The translations under genes and the position numbers were made by a program. The notes under the pieces were generated by a model. That model was not told the origin of the DNA. It saw nothing but the letters and a program-made list of their open reading frames with translations, and made no database searches. DNA of 55,974 bases from Halopseudomonas formosensis (GTDB lineage Bacteria > Pseudomonadota > Gammaproteobacteria > Pseudomonadales > Pseudomonadaceae): the NCBI RefSeq assembly GCF_900115905.1, contig NZ_FOYD01000016.1, forward strand, positions 1-55,974, read 5' to 3'. Shown here piece by piece: positions 1 through 9,734 of this stretch (positions are counted from its first letter, which is position 1; every line of letters starts with the position of its first letter).

Positions 1-1
1 A

Positions 2-352
2 CTGGAGGAGGCGCTCATTACCCGGTACGGCACGCTGGGCAGGGCTCAGGATCCGATCACGCTGCGTAGTGACAACGGCCTGGTATTTACCTCTCGGCAT
101 TACACTCGGACGGTGTACCAATACGGTCTGAAACAGGAGTTCATCCGTCCCCACACCCCGCAGCAGAACGGGATGGTTGAGCGACTGATCCGAACTGTGA
201 AAGAGCAGTGTCTCTGGCTTCATAACTTCCAGACACTGGATGAAGCCAGGCAAACCTTGAGGGCGTGGTTCAAGTACTACAACGAGCAGCGCCCTCATCA
301 GGCGCTGGGGATGAAAACACCCAGTACGATTTACCAACAATTAGCGGCTTGA
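2..352 (+). CDS. IS3-family transposase (OrfB), C-terminal part, cut by window edge
   Basis: This is the C-terminal 116 codons of an IS3-family DDE transposase; the frame is open from the first base, so the start lies outside the window. The visible part has the second catalytic Asp in RSDNGLVF, the YGLKQEFIRP segment, the catalytic Glu in QQNGMVERLIRT, and the typical ending YYNEQRPHQALG. These are signature elements of the rve integrase core in IS3 OrfB proteins, which cut and join DNA ends during transposition. The stop TGA is at 350-352. The element's right end is probably close to 379, where the next IS fragment begins. Family membership is clear; the exact IS name is not. Confidence 0.9.
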   Translation: MEEALITRYGTLGRAQDPITLRSDNGLVFTSRHYTRTVYQYGLKQEFIRPHTPQQNGMVERLIRTVKEQCLWLHNFQTLDEARQTLRAWFKYYNEQRPHQALGMKTPSTIYQQLAA

Positions 353-379
353 GTGTGCAAATTCCGCTGGGTCATTACA

Positions 380-429
380 TGCTTGAGGATCGAGACGATC
401 TGGGTCTCGGTGAAACGGGACTTCTTCAT
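380..429 (-). pseudogene. IS3-family OrfA, 5' fragment only
   Basis: Reading leftwards from an ATG at 429-427, the frame gives MKKSRFTETQIVSILK, the near-invariant start of IS3-family OrfA proteins (helix-turn-helix DNA-binding subunit). A good Shine-Dalgarno (AGGAGG) lies just upstream. After about 16 residues the match stops, at the point where the right end of the plus-strand IS3 element begins. The fragment is therefore the left tip of a second, differently oriented IS3 element whose body has been lost. The upstream bases to about 485 probably belong to the same IS end, but I cannot define its inverted repeat. Confidence 0.7.
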
Positions 430-484
430 GGAACCTCCTGGCTGGGGAAAACATGCCAGAAAGTTCTACTTATGGGGTGTCTGC

Positions 485-905
485 GGATCGGGGAAGCTTA
501 CGATTGCGTCCCGCACCATCGCCAGCATGGAACACGGCTAGAAGAACGGACGCGACATGCTCACCAGCCGTGACGTGCTTGTCATAGATGAGGCGGGCAT
601 GGTCGGCACGCGCCAGTTGGAGCGCGTGCTGTCCCATGCCGCCGAGGCTGGCGCAAAGGTGGTGCTGGTCGGCGATCCGCAGCAGTTGCAATCCATCGAA
701 GCAGGTGCGGCGTTCCGCTCAATTCATGACCGGCACGGCGGAGTGGAAATCCATGAAGTGCGCCGCCAGCGCGAGGACTGGCAGCGCGATGCCACCCGCG
801 ACCGGATGCGTGAGGCTGGCGATCTGGGCGAGGACATGCGCGTCACCGTTGAACGCGGAGAAAGAAGCTTCGCCGCCGGGGATCGCGTCATGTTCCTGCC
901 AGATG
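485..905 (+). pseudogene. MobF/TraA-type conjugative relaxase-helicase remnant
   Basis: The frame reads IASRTIASMEHG, then TAG (539-541), then KNGRDMLTSRDVLVIDEAG..., VLVGDPQQLQSIEAG and EVRRQREDWQRDATRD. This is the helicase domain of Ti-plasmid TraA-like relaxases, with Walker B (VIDEAG) and motif III (GDPQQLQ). Family members have Trp where the stop sits, so a TGG to TAG change is likely. After DWQRDATRD the frame jumps to REAGDLGEDMRVTVERGERSFAAGDRVMFL, which in intact proteins lies much further on, so a large internal segment is deleted. The Walker A part, the N-terminal relaxase domain and the C-terminus are all missing. It is a dead fragment of a conjugative element, probably of alphaproteobacterial type. 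Confidence 0.8.
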
Positions 906-947
906 GCACTTCCAGCATAAATCGATCACCGTGCCCGTCTAACCAGC

Positions 948-1003
948 GAAGTGACGAAACCGATTTCCATTTCCCCTTCGACCCGCCGTTAGGTCGTCAC
1001 TTC
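948..1003. repeat. 10-bp inverted repeat over the adhesin stop codon
   Basis: GAAGTGACGA (948-957) and TCGTCACTTC (994-1003) are perfect reverse complements separated by 36 bases. The right arm covers the stop codon of the minus-strand adhesin frame. It could form a stem at the 3' end of that transcript, but there is no U-run, so calling it a terminator would be a guess. The rest of 906-1001 shows nothing recognisable. Confidence 0.4.
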
Positions 1004-4000
1004 AAAACTGCACCCCGAGCTTGACCCCGAACGTGTGATCCTGGCTGTCGCCATCGGTGCCGAAGGCGGTGCGGTAGTCGAAGCCGAGGTTCCAGCTTTC
1101 GCCCAACTGGGCATCGAAACCGAGGTCGATTGTCAGGTGGTCGCGCGAGAAGCCGTCCACATTGAGCGTATAGGGCAGCGTACCGAGATCGGCGTAGCCG
1201 AGGCTGACGCGGCTCGCCCCCTCGAAATCATGGGTGTATTCGAGCCGCCCACGCGGTGTGAGCACACCCCATTCCATGGGGATCGCGTATTGGAAACGCA
1301 AACCAAGCGTGCCAGAGAGTGTGTCGATGGTCTGTTGGCCATAGATGAGGTTCCACATGCCCGCGCCCGTCTCGGTGAAGGCGTCGAGCGTGGAGTGCGA
1401 GCCGGAAAGCCGACCATAGGGCGAGATCAGCAGGCCCTCATTGCGGAACTCGTAGCCGGCCGAGAGCGAGGCGAACAGTTGATCGCCGCCGCGGGAGCCG
1501 GTGGCGAATTCGCCGGTCGTCGTCACATAGCGCACGCTGTCAAAGGTCATGGTGCTGTAGCCGGCCAGGCCGTCGAGGAAGAAGCCGGGAACAGGACGGT
1601 AGCTGCCATAGGCTGCCAGCGAGAAGGCTTCGGCGCGGCTTTCCGTGTCGTTGCTACCAGCCTCCGTGACATCGCGCCCATAGCCGACGCCGAAGCCGGC
1701 GGTGAGCTGTGGTGTGAAGCGATAATCGACACCGGCGCTCACGCCGACCAGCGTATGGTCGAGATTGATCGCGCCATCGTCATTGGTGCCGAAACTAACA
1801 AAGCCGCCGCTCCAGAAGGCCAGATCGCCGAACAGATTCTCGACCGGGGTGGCTTGGGAAGCGCTACCGCTATCGGCTGCAGAGGATACGACCTGTCCGA
1901 TGGCGTCAACGGCTGGATCATGCGGCGTGTCCTCATTCGGCGCGTAGGCGTTGGCGTTGTCGGTTGGCTGCTGGAGGGAGAGATTGACGCCGATGGAGTT
2001 GTTTCGCCGTTCACCCTCATTGTGAAGCTGTTCGAGCCTCCGGTTGAAATTGGTGATCTGGGTATTGGCGAAGCGTTTTGCCGTCTGCGTCTGCGCCCGC
2101 ATCAGGCCGATGACTTCCGGATCAAGAGAAGGGTCGGGGCGGGCACTCACGGTGATGGTGACAGTCGCCGGTTCAGACGCGCCATCTGCATTAGACAGGG
2201 TGTAGGTAAGGCTGGCAGTTCCGGCAAAAGTGCCCGCAGCGGCAAAATGCAGGATATAGGCTCCGTTCTCGCGTTCGACCCAGGCGTCGCCGGCCTCGCT
2301 GGCAGGATGGGTGGCGATGGCAGCGCTGGTAAATGGACCTCCTGCCGCGCCTCGCGTCAGATCGAGCGTACCGCTGGTTCCGGCCATAACCTCAAGCGTG
2401 TGGTTTTGGGCGACGGGCAGGTTCTCCGCTTCGACTTTGAGCGTGACCCTGGCGCTACCTTCGAATCCGTAAGCATCCGTCGCCCTGACGGCGAAAGCGA
2501 ACTCGCCGCCTTCCGCGGGCGTGCCCGACAGGGTTCCATCGGCGGCGAGCGTCATGCCGTCCGGCAGGTCACCCGAGGCCAGATTGAAGGCATAGGGCTC
2601 GCTGCCGCCCGAGGCGGACAGCCGCACAGGTTCATATTCCATGTTCACCCTGCCGTCGGGCAGGCTCGGCACGGTGACGACGATTTCGGGGGCATCGACG
2701 GTGAGCGTGTATTCCCGTTCGCCAGTGAAGTCGTTGGCGTCAATTGCCGTCACCGTGAAGGTGAAGCTTCCGGCCTCCGTCGGTGTGCCGTACAGTTCGC
2801 CGCTCGCGTCGAGCGACAACCCTTCGGGCAGCGCACCGGCTGTCATCGCGAAACTATAGGGCGCTTTCCCGCCCTCGGCGGTGAAGGTCACTTCCTCATA
2901 AGGGGTACCAGCCGTGCCGCCTGGCAGGCTCGCAGGTCCCACGGCAATCTCGGGCGCAGCCTCGACCGTCAGAGTATAGGATTTGGTCCGAGAGTGACCG
3001 CGTTCGTTTCTGGCTTCCAAGGTGAAGCTGAAATCGCCCGTCTCGGTCGGGGCGCCTGCGAGAGTACCGTTTTCGTGCAGTTCGAGACCACTCGGCAGCG
3101 CACCGCTCACTATGGCAAACGCGAAATCCCAAAGCCCGCCTATCGCGGTGATTGTTTCTTCGTAGGATGTGTCCTCGCTCGCATTGGGCAAGGCGTCAGG
3201 GGATAAAGTGATTTCCTCAAAGATGAAGGACACCGCGCAGTCTGCCGTGACGGGATCGGTGTACCAGGCACTGCCCACGGGATGGATGCCGCATCCACTG
3301 GGTTGGCGATACGTCGCGCCGGGATCGGGAATGGGGTCCCAGAAGGATATTATTCGACCCTCGGAAACTTCCACGGGGCTGCTGATCGCTGTTTCCGGAT
3401 CGTCATTGAAGGTGACCGATCCAATCTCGCCCCGACCGCTGGATGACCAGGACACCGTGTAGGTTGCGGCTTGGACATTGATTGACGCCGTTGCCGGGGC
3501 ACTGGTGCCGGCGGCGTTGGTCGCAGTGTAGGTGATCTTGTCCAGGCCTGAAAATCCGGCATCTGGTGTGTAAATGATTCCTGTGCCTGAAGCCGAGATA
3601 GTGGCACTGCCGTTGGACGGGCCAGAGACAACCTCCACAAACTGGACCTCGTAACCGTCAATGTCGAGGTTGACGAGATTGTTCGAGCTGTTGGCATCAA
3701 CGGTCGTGGTCGTGTCGCCGACCGTCGGCGGCTCGGTTACCTTGACCGTGATGTTCAGCGTCGCGGTTGCGCAGGCGGGATCGCTTGTCTCGGCCGTTAT
3801 GGTCGCGATCCCCGAACGATGGGTTGTCGCATCGCCGCCCACGGTGCTCAAGGAGAATATCTCCACGACGTCGGGATTGCTGCTGGAAATGCTTGTGACC
3901 TTAAAGGGAAAAAGCCGCACATAGATGGTCTCGCCTACTGGCCACTCAACACTTCCTCCCGGAAGCGTCGGGCCACCATGCTCTTGAAGAAGGTGCCACT

Positions 4001-4562
4001 CACAGTCAGGGACCTGAGCCTTTGCCGGCATGGATAAGCCGAGACAGGCAAACAGGCCGAAAACCCCAATAAGCGCCCAAGCCCTGATCGCAGCAAACTG
4101 CTCGACGATGGCGTCGGTCAGGGCCCGCAGGTCTTCGTGGGTGATCTCGGTCAGCTTGAGGTTGCCGAACTTAACCTTCAGGTCGCGCTCATAGACCGAG
4201 CGCCGCATGTCGCGGGTGGAATCGGCCATCGGGTAGCTTCGAAGCCACTTTTCCGCCCAGGCACCAAACGTCTCGGCGTCGCGCACCCGGGCCTTCTCCC
4301 TGGCTTTTTCCCGGGCCGGAGACTTCCCCGCCGCGATCATCTTCTTGGCTTCGGCCAAGCGTTCCCGGGCCTCGGCCAGCGTGATCCCGCCCGGCCCGTA
4401 CCGGCCGAAGGTGATGGTCTCCTGGCGCCCGTTGAGGGCGTAGTTGTAGCGGAACGAAATGGTCCCGGAGGGTGTGACGGCCACATACAGGCCGTCCCTG
4501 TCCGCCACCTTGTACAGCTTGCCCGTCGGCTTGAGGTTCCGCAGCTTGGTATCGGTCAACAT
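1002..4562 (-). CDS. Chimeric frame: integrase N-terminus fused to autotransporter adhesin
   Basis: The frame has 1186 codons. Residues 1-154 are the arm-type DNA-binding domain (DUF4102-like, DGLYVAVTPSG, TITFGRYGPGG) and part of the core-binding domain of a P4-type tyrosine integrase; the catalytic Arg/His/Tyr domain is absent. At about residue 155 the frame passes without a break into a hydrophobic signal-peptide-like stretch (157-183, ending MPAKAQ). It continues with a cadherin/Ig-like region, at least three He_PIG-type Ig repeats (each with LPxGL-x-GxLxGTPTExGxFxF), a linker, and a C-terminal 12-strand autotransporter barrel ending GVQF. I chose the ATG at 4562 (MLTDTKLRNL) because integrases of this family start there; an ATG nine codons upstream also exists. 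No ATG, GTG or TTG lies in frame just before the signal peptide, so the adhesin seems to have lost its own start. Export from an internal signal is doubtful, so this may be a pseudogene despite being fully open. Confidence 0.8.
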   Translation of the reverse strand: MLTDTKLRNLKPTGKLYKVADRDGLYVAVTPSGTISFRYNYALNGRQETITFGRYGPGGITLAEARERLAEAKKMIAAGKSPAREKAREKARVRDAETFGAWAEKWLRSYPMADSTRDMRRSVYERDLKVKFGNLKLTEITHEDLRALTDAIVEQFAAIRAWALIGVFGLFACLGLSMPAKAQVPDCEWHLLQEHGGPTLPGGSVEWPVGETIYVRLFPFKVTSISSSNPDVVEIFSLSTVGGDATTHRSGIATITAETSDPACATATLNITVKVTEPPTVGDTTTTVDANSSNNLVNLDIDGYEVQFVEVVSGPSNGSATISASGTGIIYTPDAGFSGLDKITYTATNAAGTSAPATASINVQAATYTVSWSSSGRGEIGSVTFNDDPETAISSPVEVSEGRIISFWDPIPDPGATYRQPSGCGIHPVGSAWYTDPVTADCAVSFIFEEITLSPDALPNASEDTSYEETITAIGGLWDFAFAIVSGALPSGLELHENGTLAGAPTETGDFSFTLEARNERGHSRTKSYTLTVEAAPEIAVGPASLPGGTAGTPYEEVTFTAEGGKAPYSFAMTAGALPEGLSLDASGELYGTPTEAGSFTFTVTAIDANDFTGEREYTLTVDAPEIVVTVPSLPDGRVNMEYEPVRLSASGGSEPYAFNLASGDLPDGMTLAADGTLSGTPAEGGEFAFAVRATDAYGFEGSARVTLKVEAENLPVAQNHTLEVMAGTSGTLDLTRGAAGGPFTSAAIATHPASEAGDAWVERENGAYILHFAAAGTFAGTASLTYTLSNADGASEPATVTITVSARPDPSLDPEVIGLMRAQTQTAKRFANTQITNFNRRLEQLHNEGERRNNSIGVNLSLQQPTDNANAYAPNEDTPHDPAVDAIGQVVSSAADSGSASQATPVENLFGDLAFWSGGFVSFGTNDDGAINLDHTLVGVSAGVDYRFTPQLTAGFGVGYGRDVTEAGSNDTESRAEAFSLAAYGSYRPVPGFFLDGLAGYSTMTFDSVRYVTTTGEFATGSRGGDQLFASLSAGYEFRNEGLLISPYGRLSGSHSTLDAFTETGAGMWNLIYGQQTIDTLSGTLGLRFQYAIPMEWGVLTPRGRLEYTHDFEGASRVSLGYADLGTLPYTLNVDGFSRDHLTIDLGFDAQLGESWNLGFDYRTAFGTDGDSQDHTFGVKLGVQF

Positions 4563-4624
4563 GGCACACACGCTCCCTTGCAACACCATGCGTCGTGCGC
4601 CCTGCTTGGACGAGAGGGAATCCC

Positions 4625-4652
4625 CTTATAAGTCAACAACTTACAGAGGCAA
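4625..4652 (-). promoter_or_regulatory. Candidate promoter of the integrase fusion
   Basis: On the minus strand TTGCCT (4652-4647) and TATAAG (4630-4625) are separated by 16 bases, about 60 bases before the ATG at 4562. The match to sigma-70 hexamers is moderate. Confidence 0.35.
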
Positions 4653-4730
4653 ACCCATGGCACAGCCATCGTGACGCACACGCTTCACCGGCCATCAATA
4701 CCATGCCTGGAAAACCCCACTCGGAACGGA

Positions 4731-4863
4731 AAAAATTCGTTTTACAGCAACTACTTACACGATTCCGATACCATGACCACCCGGAAACGAGGCGCATGGC
4801 ATCGGCGGCGAGGCATGGCACAGGGCCGGTTTCCTGCCATCGACTATGCCATGAAAAATTCGT
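4731..4863. repeat. Direct decamer repeats in the guaA-integrase gap
   Basis: The 348 bases from 4563 to 4910 hold no gene I can support. AAAAATTCGT occurs at 4731-4740 and 4854-4863. ATGGCACA recurs at 4561, 4658 and 4814, and ACTTACA occurs near 4639 and 4753. Short direct repeats beside an integrase start are typical of arm-type integrase binding sites, and this is where an attL site for a guaA-integrating island should be. That role is inference. Confidence 0.35.
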
Positions 4864-4910
4864 GCTTGGCCATACCCCAGGCTGCCAGTCCGTGCCAGGT
4901 GGAAAACACA

Positions 4911-4936
4911 AAAAAGCCCGCAGTGACGCGGGCTTA
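4911..4936 (-). terminator. Rho-independent terminator of guaA
   Basis: On the minus strand AGCCCGC (4934-4928) and GCGGGCT (4921-4915) form a 7-bp GC-rich stem with a 6-base loop, followed by a run of six T. It lies 45 bases after the guaA stop and ends the guaBA transcript. Confidence 0.9.
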
Positions 4937-4981
4937 GGTGTGTCTGGTGCCGGATCCTGCCGGCCGCTGCCGGACGCGGAA

Positions 4982-6562
4982 TCACTCCCACTCGATGGTG
5001 GCCGGTGGCTTGCTGGAAATATCGTAGGTGACCCGGGAGACACCGCTGATTTCATTGATGATCCTGTTGGACACCTTCTCCAGGAACTCGTAGGGCAGAT
5101 GCGCCCAGCGAGCGGTCATGAAGTCGATGGTTTCCACTGCACGCAGGGCGATCACCCATTCGTAGCGACGGGCATCGCCAACCACGCCCACCGACTTGAT
5201 CGGCAGGAACACGGCAAAGGCCTGACTGGTCTTGTGATACAGGTCGGCCTTGCGCAGCTCCTCGATGAAGATGTGGTCGGCGTGGCGCAGGATGTCGGCG
5301 TACTCCTTGCGTACCTCGGCGAGGATGCGCACACCCAGCCCCGGACCCGGGAAGGGGTGACGGTAGACCATGTCATAGGGCAGGCCCAGTTCCAGACCGA
5401 TCTTGCGTACCTCGTCCTTGAACAGTTCGCGCAGCGGCTCGACCAGTTCGAAGGCCATGTCTTCGGGCAGACCACCGACGTTGTGGTGGGACTTGATCAC
5501 ATGGGCCTTGCCGTTCTTGGTGGCGGCAGACTCGATCACGTCGGGGTAGATGGTGCCCTGGGCAAGGAACTTGATGCCTTCGAGTTTGGTGGCTTCCTCA
5601 TCGAACACCTCGATGAAGGTGCGGCCGATGATCTTGCGCTTGGCCTCCGGATCGGTCACGCCCAGCAGGCGGGACAGGAACTTGTCCTGGGCATTGGCGC
5701 GGATCACCTTGACGCCCATGTTCTCGGCGAACATGGCCATGACCTGGTCCCCTTCGTGCAGACGCAGCAGACCGTTGTCCACGAATACGCAGGTCAGCTG
5801 ATCACCGATGGCCTTGTGCAGCAGCGCGGCAACCACCGAGGAGTCCACGCCACCGGACAGGCCCAGCAGCACCTTGGCATCGCCCACCTGGGCGCGAACC
5901 CGGGCAATGGCGTCCTCGACGATATGCGCCGGCGTCCAGAGTGCCTCGCAGGCGCAGATGTCCAGCAGGAAGCGCGACAGGATGCGCAGGCCCTGCTTGG
6001 TGTGGGTCACTTCCGGATGGAACTGCACGCCGTAGAAACGACGGCTCTCGTCGGCCATGGCGGCAATGGCACAGCTCGGCGTGCTGGCGATCACCTTGAA
6101 GCCCTCGGGGAGCTCGATCACCTTGTCGCCGTGGCTCATCCATACATCCAGTGTCAGTACGCCGTCATCGGCCACCGCGTCTTCGATGCCATCGAGGAAG
6201 GCGCTCTTGCCGACCAGATCCACGCAGGCATAGCCGAATTCACGGACATCGCTGCCCTCGACCCGACCGCCCAGCTGGGTAGCCATGGTCTGCATGCCGT
6301 AGCAGATACCCAGCACGGGCACGCCCAGCTCGAACACCAGCTCGGGCGCCCGCGGGCTGCCCTCGGCGGTGACCGACTCGGGGCCGCCGGCGAGAATGAT
6401 GCCCTTGGGCGCGAAGGCGCGGATGGCCTCGGCCTCCATGTCCCAGGGATGAATCTCGCAGTAGACGCCTATCTCCCGCACCCGCCGGGCAATCAGTTGG
6501 GTGTACTGGGAACCGAAATCCAGAATCAGGATGCGGTGTGCGTGAATATCATGTTGAGCCAT
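4982..6562 (-). CDS. guaA: GMP synthase (glutamine-hydrolysing)
   Basis: The 526-aa enzyme makes GMP from XMP, ATP and glutamine in the cytoplasm, the last step of guanine nucleotide synthesis. The N-terminal class I glutamine amidotransferase domain (about 10-205) shows the nucleophile Cys87 in GICYGMQ and the catalytic His in [10 protein letters not shown]. The ATP pyrophosphatase domain follows with the P-loop SGGVDSSV, and the C-terminal dimerisation domain ends in PPATIEWE. Length is normal for the family. It follows guaB on the same strand after 103 bases and ends in its own terminator. The 3' end of guaA is a known insertion site for genomic islands, which fits the mobile debris just beyond it. 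Confidence 0.98.
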   Translation of the reverse strand: MAQHDIHAHRILILDFGSQYTQLIARRVREIGVYCEIHPWDMEAEAIRAFAPKGIILAGGPESVTAEGSPRAPELVFELGVPVLGICYGMQTMATQLGGRVEGSDVREFGYACVDLVGKSAFLDGIEDAVADDGVLTLDVWMSHGDKVIELPEGFKVIASTPSCAIAAMADESRRFYGVQFHPEVTHTKQGLRILSRFLLDICACEALWTPAHIVEDAIARVRAQVGDAKVLLGLSGGVDSSVVAALLHKAIGDQLTCVFVDNGLLRLHEGDQVMAMFAENMGVKVIRANAQDKFLSRLLGVTDPEAKRKIIGRTFIEVFDEEATKLEGIKFLAQGTIYPDVIESAATKNGKAHVIKSHHNVGGLPEDMAFELVEPLRELFKDEVRKIGLELGLPYDMVYRHPFPGPGLGVRILAEVRKEYADILRHADHIFIEELRKADLYHKTSQAFAVFLPIKSVGVVGDARRYEWVIALRAVETIDFMTARWAHLPYEFLEKVSNRIINEISGVSRVTYDISSKPPATIEWE

Positions 6563-6596
6563 GGTATGCCTTCAAGAGCTGGATACTGAAAGCCGG

Positions 6597-6638
6597 AACC
6601 GGCAGCCCCCATCCCCTCGGGATGGAAGACTGCCGGTT
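6597..6638. promoter_or_regulatory. Long hairpin between guaB and guaA
   Basis: The arms AACCGGCAG (6597-6605) and CTGCCGGTT (6630-6638) pair perfectly. Inside them CCATCCC (6609-6615) and GGGATGG (6619-6625) pair around a 3-base loop. The structure lies between the two genes of the guaBA operon and has no U-run. It could stabilise the guaB part of the mRNA, attenuate read-through to guaA, or be a REP-like element. Confidence 0.6.
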
Positions 6639-6665
6639 GCGGCGCCGGTGTTTCGGAGGCCCGGA

Positions 6666-8249
<1,584 letters not shown>

Positions 8250-8262
8250 CTAACATGCGCGC

Positions 8263-9642
8263 ATGAACAATGATGACGCCATATTCCGCCAACTGGGCAC
8301 AGAACGCGAGGTGCTGACCGTCAGTCAGCTCAACGCCCGCGCGCGGCGACTGCTTGAAGAAGTCTTCCCCGCGGTCTGGGTCGAGGGCGAACTGTCGAAC
8401 CTGGCCCGCCCGTCCTCCGGCCACCTGTATTTCACCCTCAAGGACAGCGGCGCCCAGGTGCGCTGTGCCCTGTTCCGGCAGAACGCGGCCCGGGTGCGCA
8501 TGGACCTGCGTGACGGCCTGCTGGTACGCGCCCGCGGCCGGGTCAGCCTCTATGAGGGGCGCGGCGACTACCAGATGATCCTCGATGCGGTGGAGCCCGC
8601 CGGCGACGGCGCACTGCGCCAGGCCTTCGAGGCGCTCAAGGCCCGACTGCAGGCCGAGGGCCTGTTCGCCGCCGAGCGCAAGCGCCCGCTGCCCTCGCAC
8701 CCGACCCGGATCGGCGTCATCACCTCGCCCAGCGGCGCGGCGGTGCGTGACATCATCAGCGTGTTCGGCAGGCGCGCGCCCTTCATTGAACTGGTGATCA
8801 GTCCCACGGCCGTCCAGGGCCGGGAGGCGGCGCCGCAGATAGTGCAGGCGCTGGAGCGGGCCGACCGGGGCGGCTTCGACGCCCTGATCCTGGCCCGGGG
8901 CGGTGGTTCGCTGGAGGATCTCTGGCCGTTCAACGAGGAAATGGTCGCCCGGGCCGTGGCCGCCTGCCGCACCCCGGTGATCAGTGCCGTCGGGCACGAG
9001 ACCGATGTATCCATCAGCGACTTCGTTGCCGACGTACGCGCCCCCACCCCCTCGGCGGCCGCCGAACTGCTCAGCCCCGACACCCGGGCCATGTTGCAGC
9101 AACTGCAGCGCAGTCATCGCCAGCTGCAGCAATGCATGAAGGTCCGCCTGGAGCGGGAACGGCTGCGACTGGACGCCTTGCGCCGTCGCCTGCGGCACCC
9201 GGGAGAGCGGCTGGCCCAGCAGAGCCAGCGCCTGGATGAGCTGGAACTGCGCCTGCGCCGCGTCTGGCAGCAACGCATGGATCTGCGCCGCCAGCAGCTG
9301 GCCAGCCTGCATGGACGATTGCAGCAACAGCATCCCGAGCGGCTGCTGCGTCTGCTGGAGGAAAGACTGGAGCAGATGCGCCAACGTCTGCCCCGTGCCA
9401 TGCAGCTGCGCCTGGCGCAGCACCGCCAGCAACTGGAGAGCGCCGCCCAGAGTCTGCACCTGATCAGCCCGCTGGCCACCCTCGGGCGCGGCTACAGCAT
9501 ACTGCTCGACTCCCAGGGGCATGCCGTACGCCGCCCCCAGGACACCCAACCCGGGCAGCGCCTGCAGGCTCGCCTGGCCGAGGGCAGTCTGAATCTCAGG
9601 GTCGAGGCCGAGGAACCGCACACCCTGCCCCTGCTCGACTGA
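8263..9642 (+). CDS. xseA: Exodeoxyribonuclease VII large subunit
   Basis: The 459-aa protein is the catalytic large subunit of exonuclease VII, which with XseB degrades single-stranded DNA in both directions to short oligonucleotides. The N-terminal OB fold (about 15-110, VWVEGELSNL...GHLYFTLKD) is followed by the conserved catalytic region with VITSPSGAAVRDI, RGGGSLEDLWPFN and VGHETDVSISDFVAD (about 145-260). A long Gln/Arg/Leu-rich coiled coil and a C-terminal GRGYSIL segment complete it. It is divergent from guaB with 124 bases between starts. xseB is not in the window. Confidence 0.97.
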   Translation: MNNDDAIFRQLGTEREVLTVSQLNARARRLLEEVFPAVWVEGELSNLARPSSGHLYFTLKDSGAQVRCALFRQNAARVRMDLRDGLLVRARGRVSLYEGRGDYQMILDAVEPAGDGALRQAFEALKARLQAEGLFAAERKRPLPSHPTRIGVITSPSGAAVRDIISVFGRRAPFIELVISPTAVQGREAAPQIVQALERADRGGFDALILARGGGSLEDLWPFNEEMVARAVAACRTPVISAVGHETDVSISDFVADVRAPTPSAAAELLSPDTRAMLQQLQRSHRQLQQCMKVRLERERLRLDALRRRLRHPGERLAQQSQRLDELELRLRRVWQQRMDLRRQQLASLHGRLQQQHPERLLRLLEERLEQMRQRLPRAMQLRLAQHRQQLESAAQSLHLISPLATLGRGYSILLDSQGHAVRRPQDTQPGQRLQARLAEGSLNLRVEAEEPHTLPLLD

Positions 9643-9734
9643 GTCCCACCATGAAGGCGCAGGCGGCATTTTCTTGCTAGCATGTCCCGCGCCTCGTTTG
9701 GGGCACATCCATTCACCAACCATTACGGAAAGTC

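Noticed and set aside
1035..3206. A 723-codon open frame on the plus strand opposite the adhesin
   Set aside because: It is antisense to clear Ig repeats and barrel motifs and has no recognisable domain; long mirror frames are common in GC-rich DNA.
4595..6589. A 664-codon open frame on the plus strand opposite guaA
   Set aside because: It runs through the guaA terminator and covers guaA in antisense, with the low-complexity His/Gly/Asp-rich composition typical of mirror frames.
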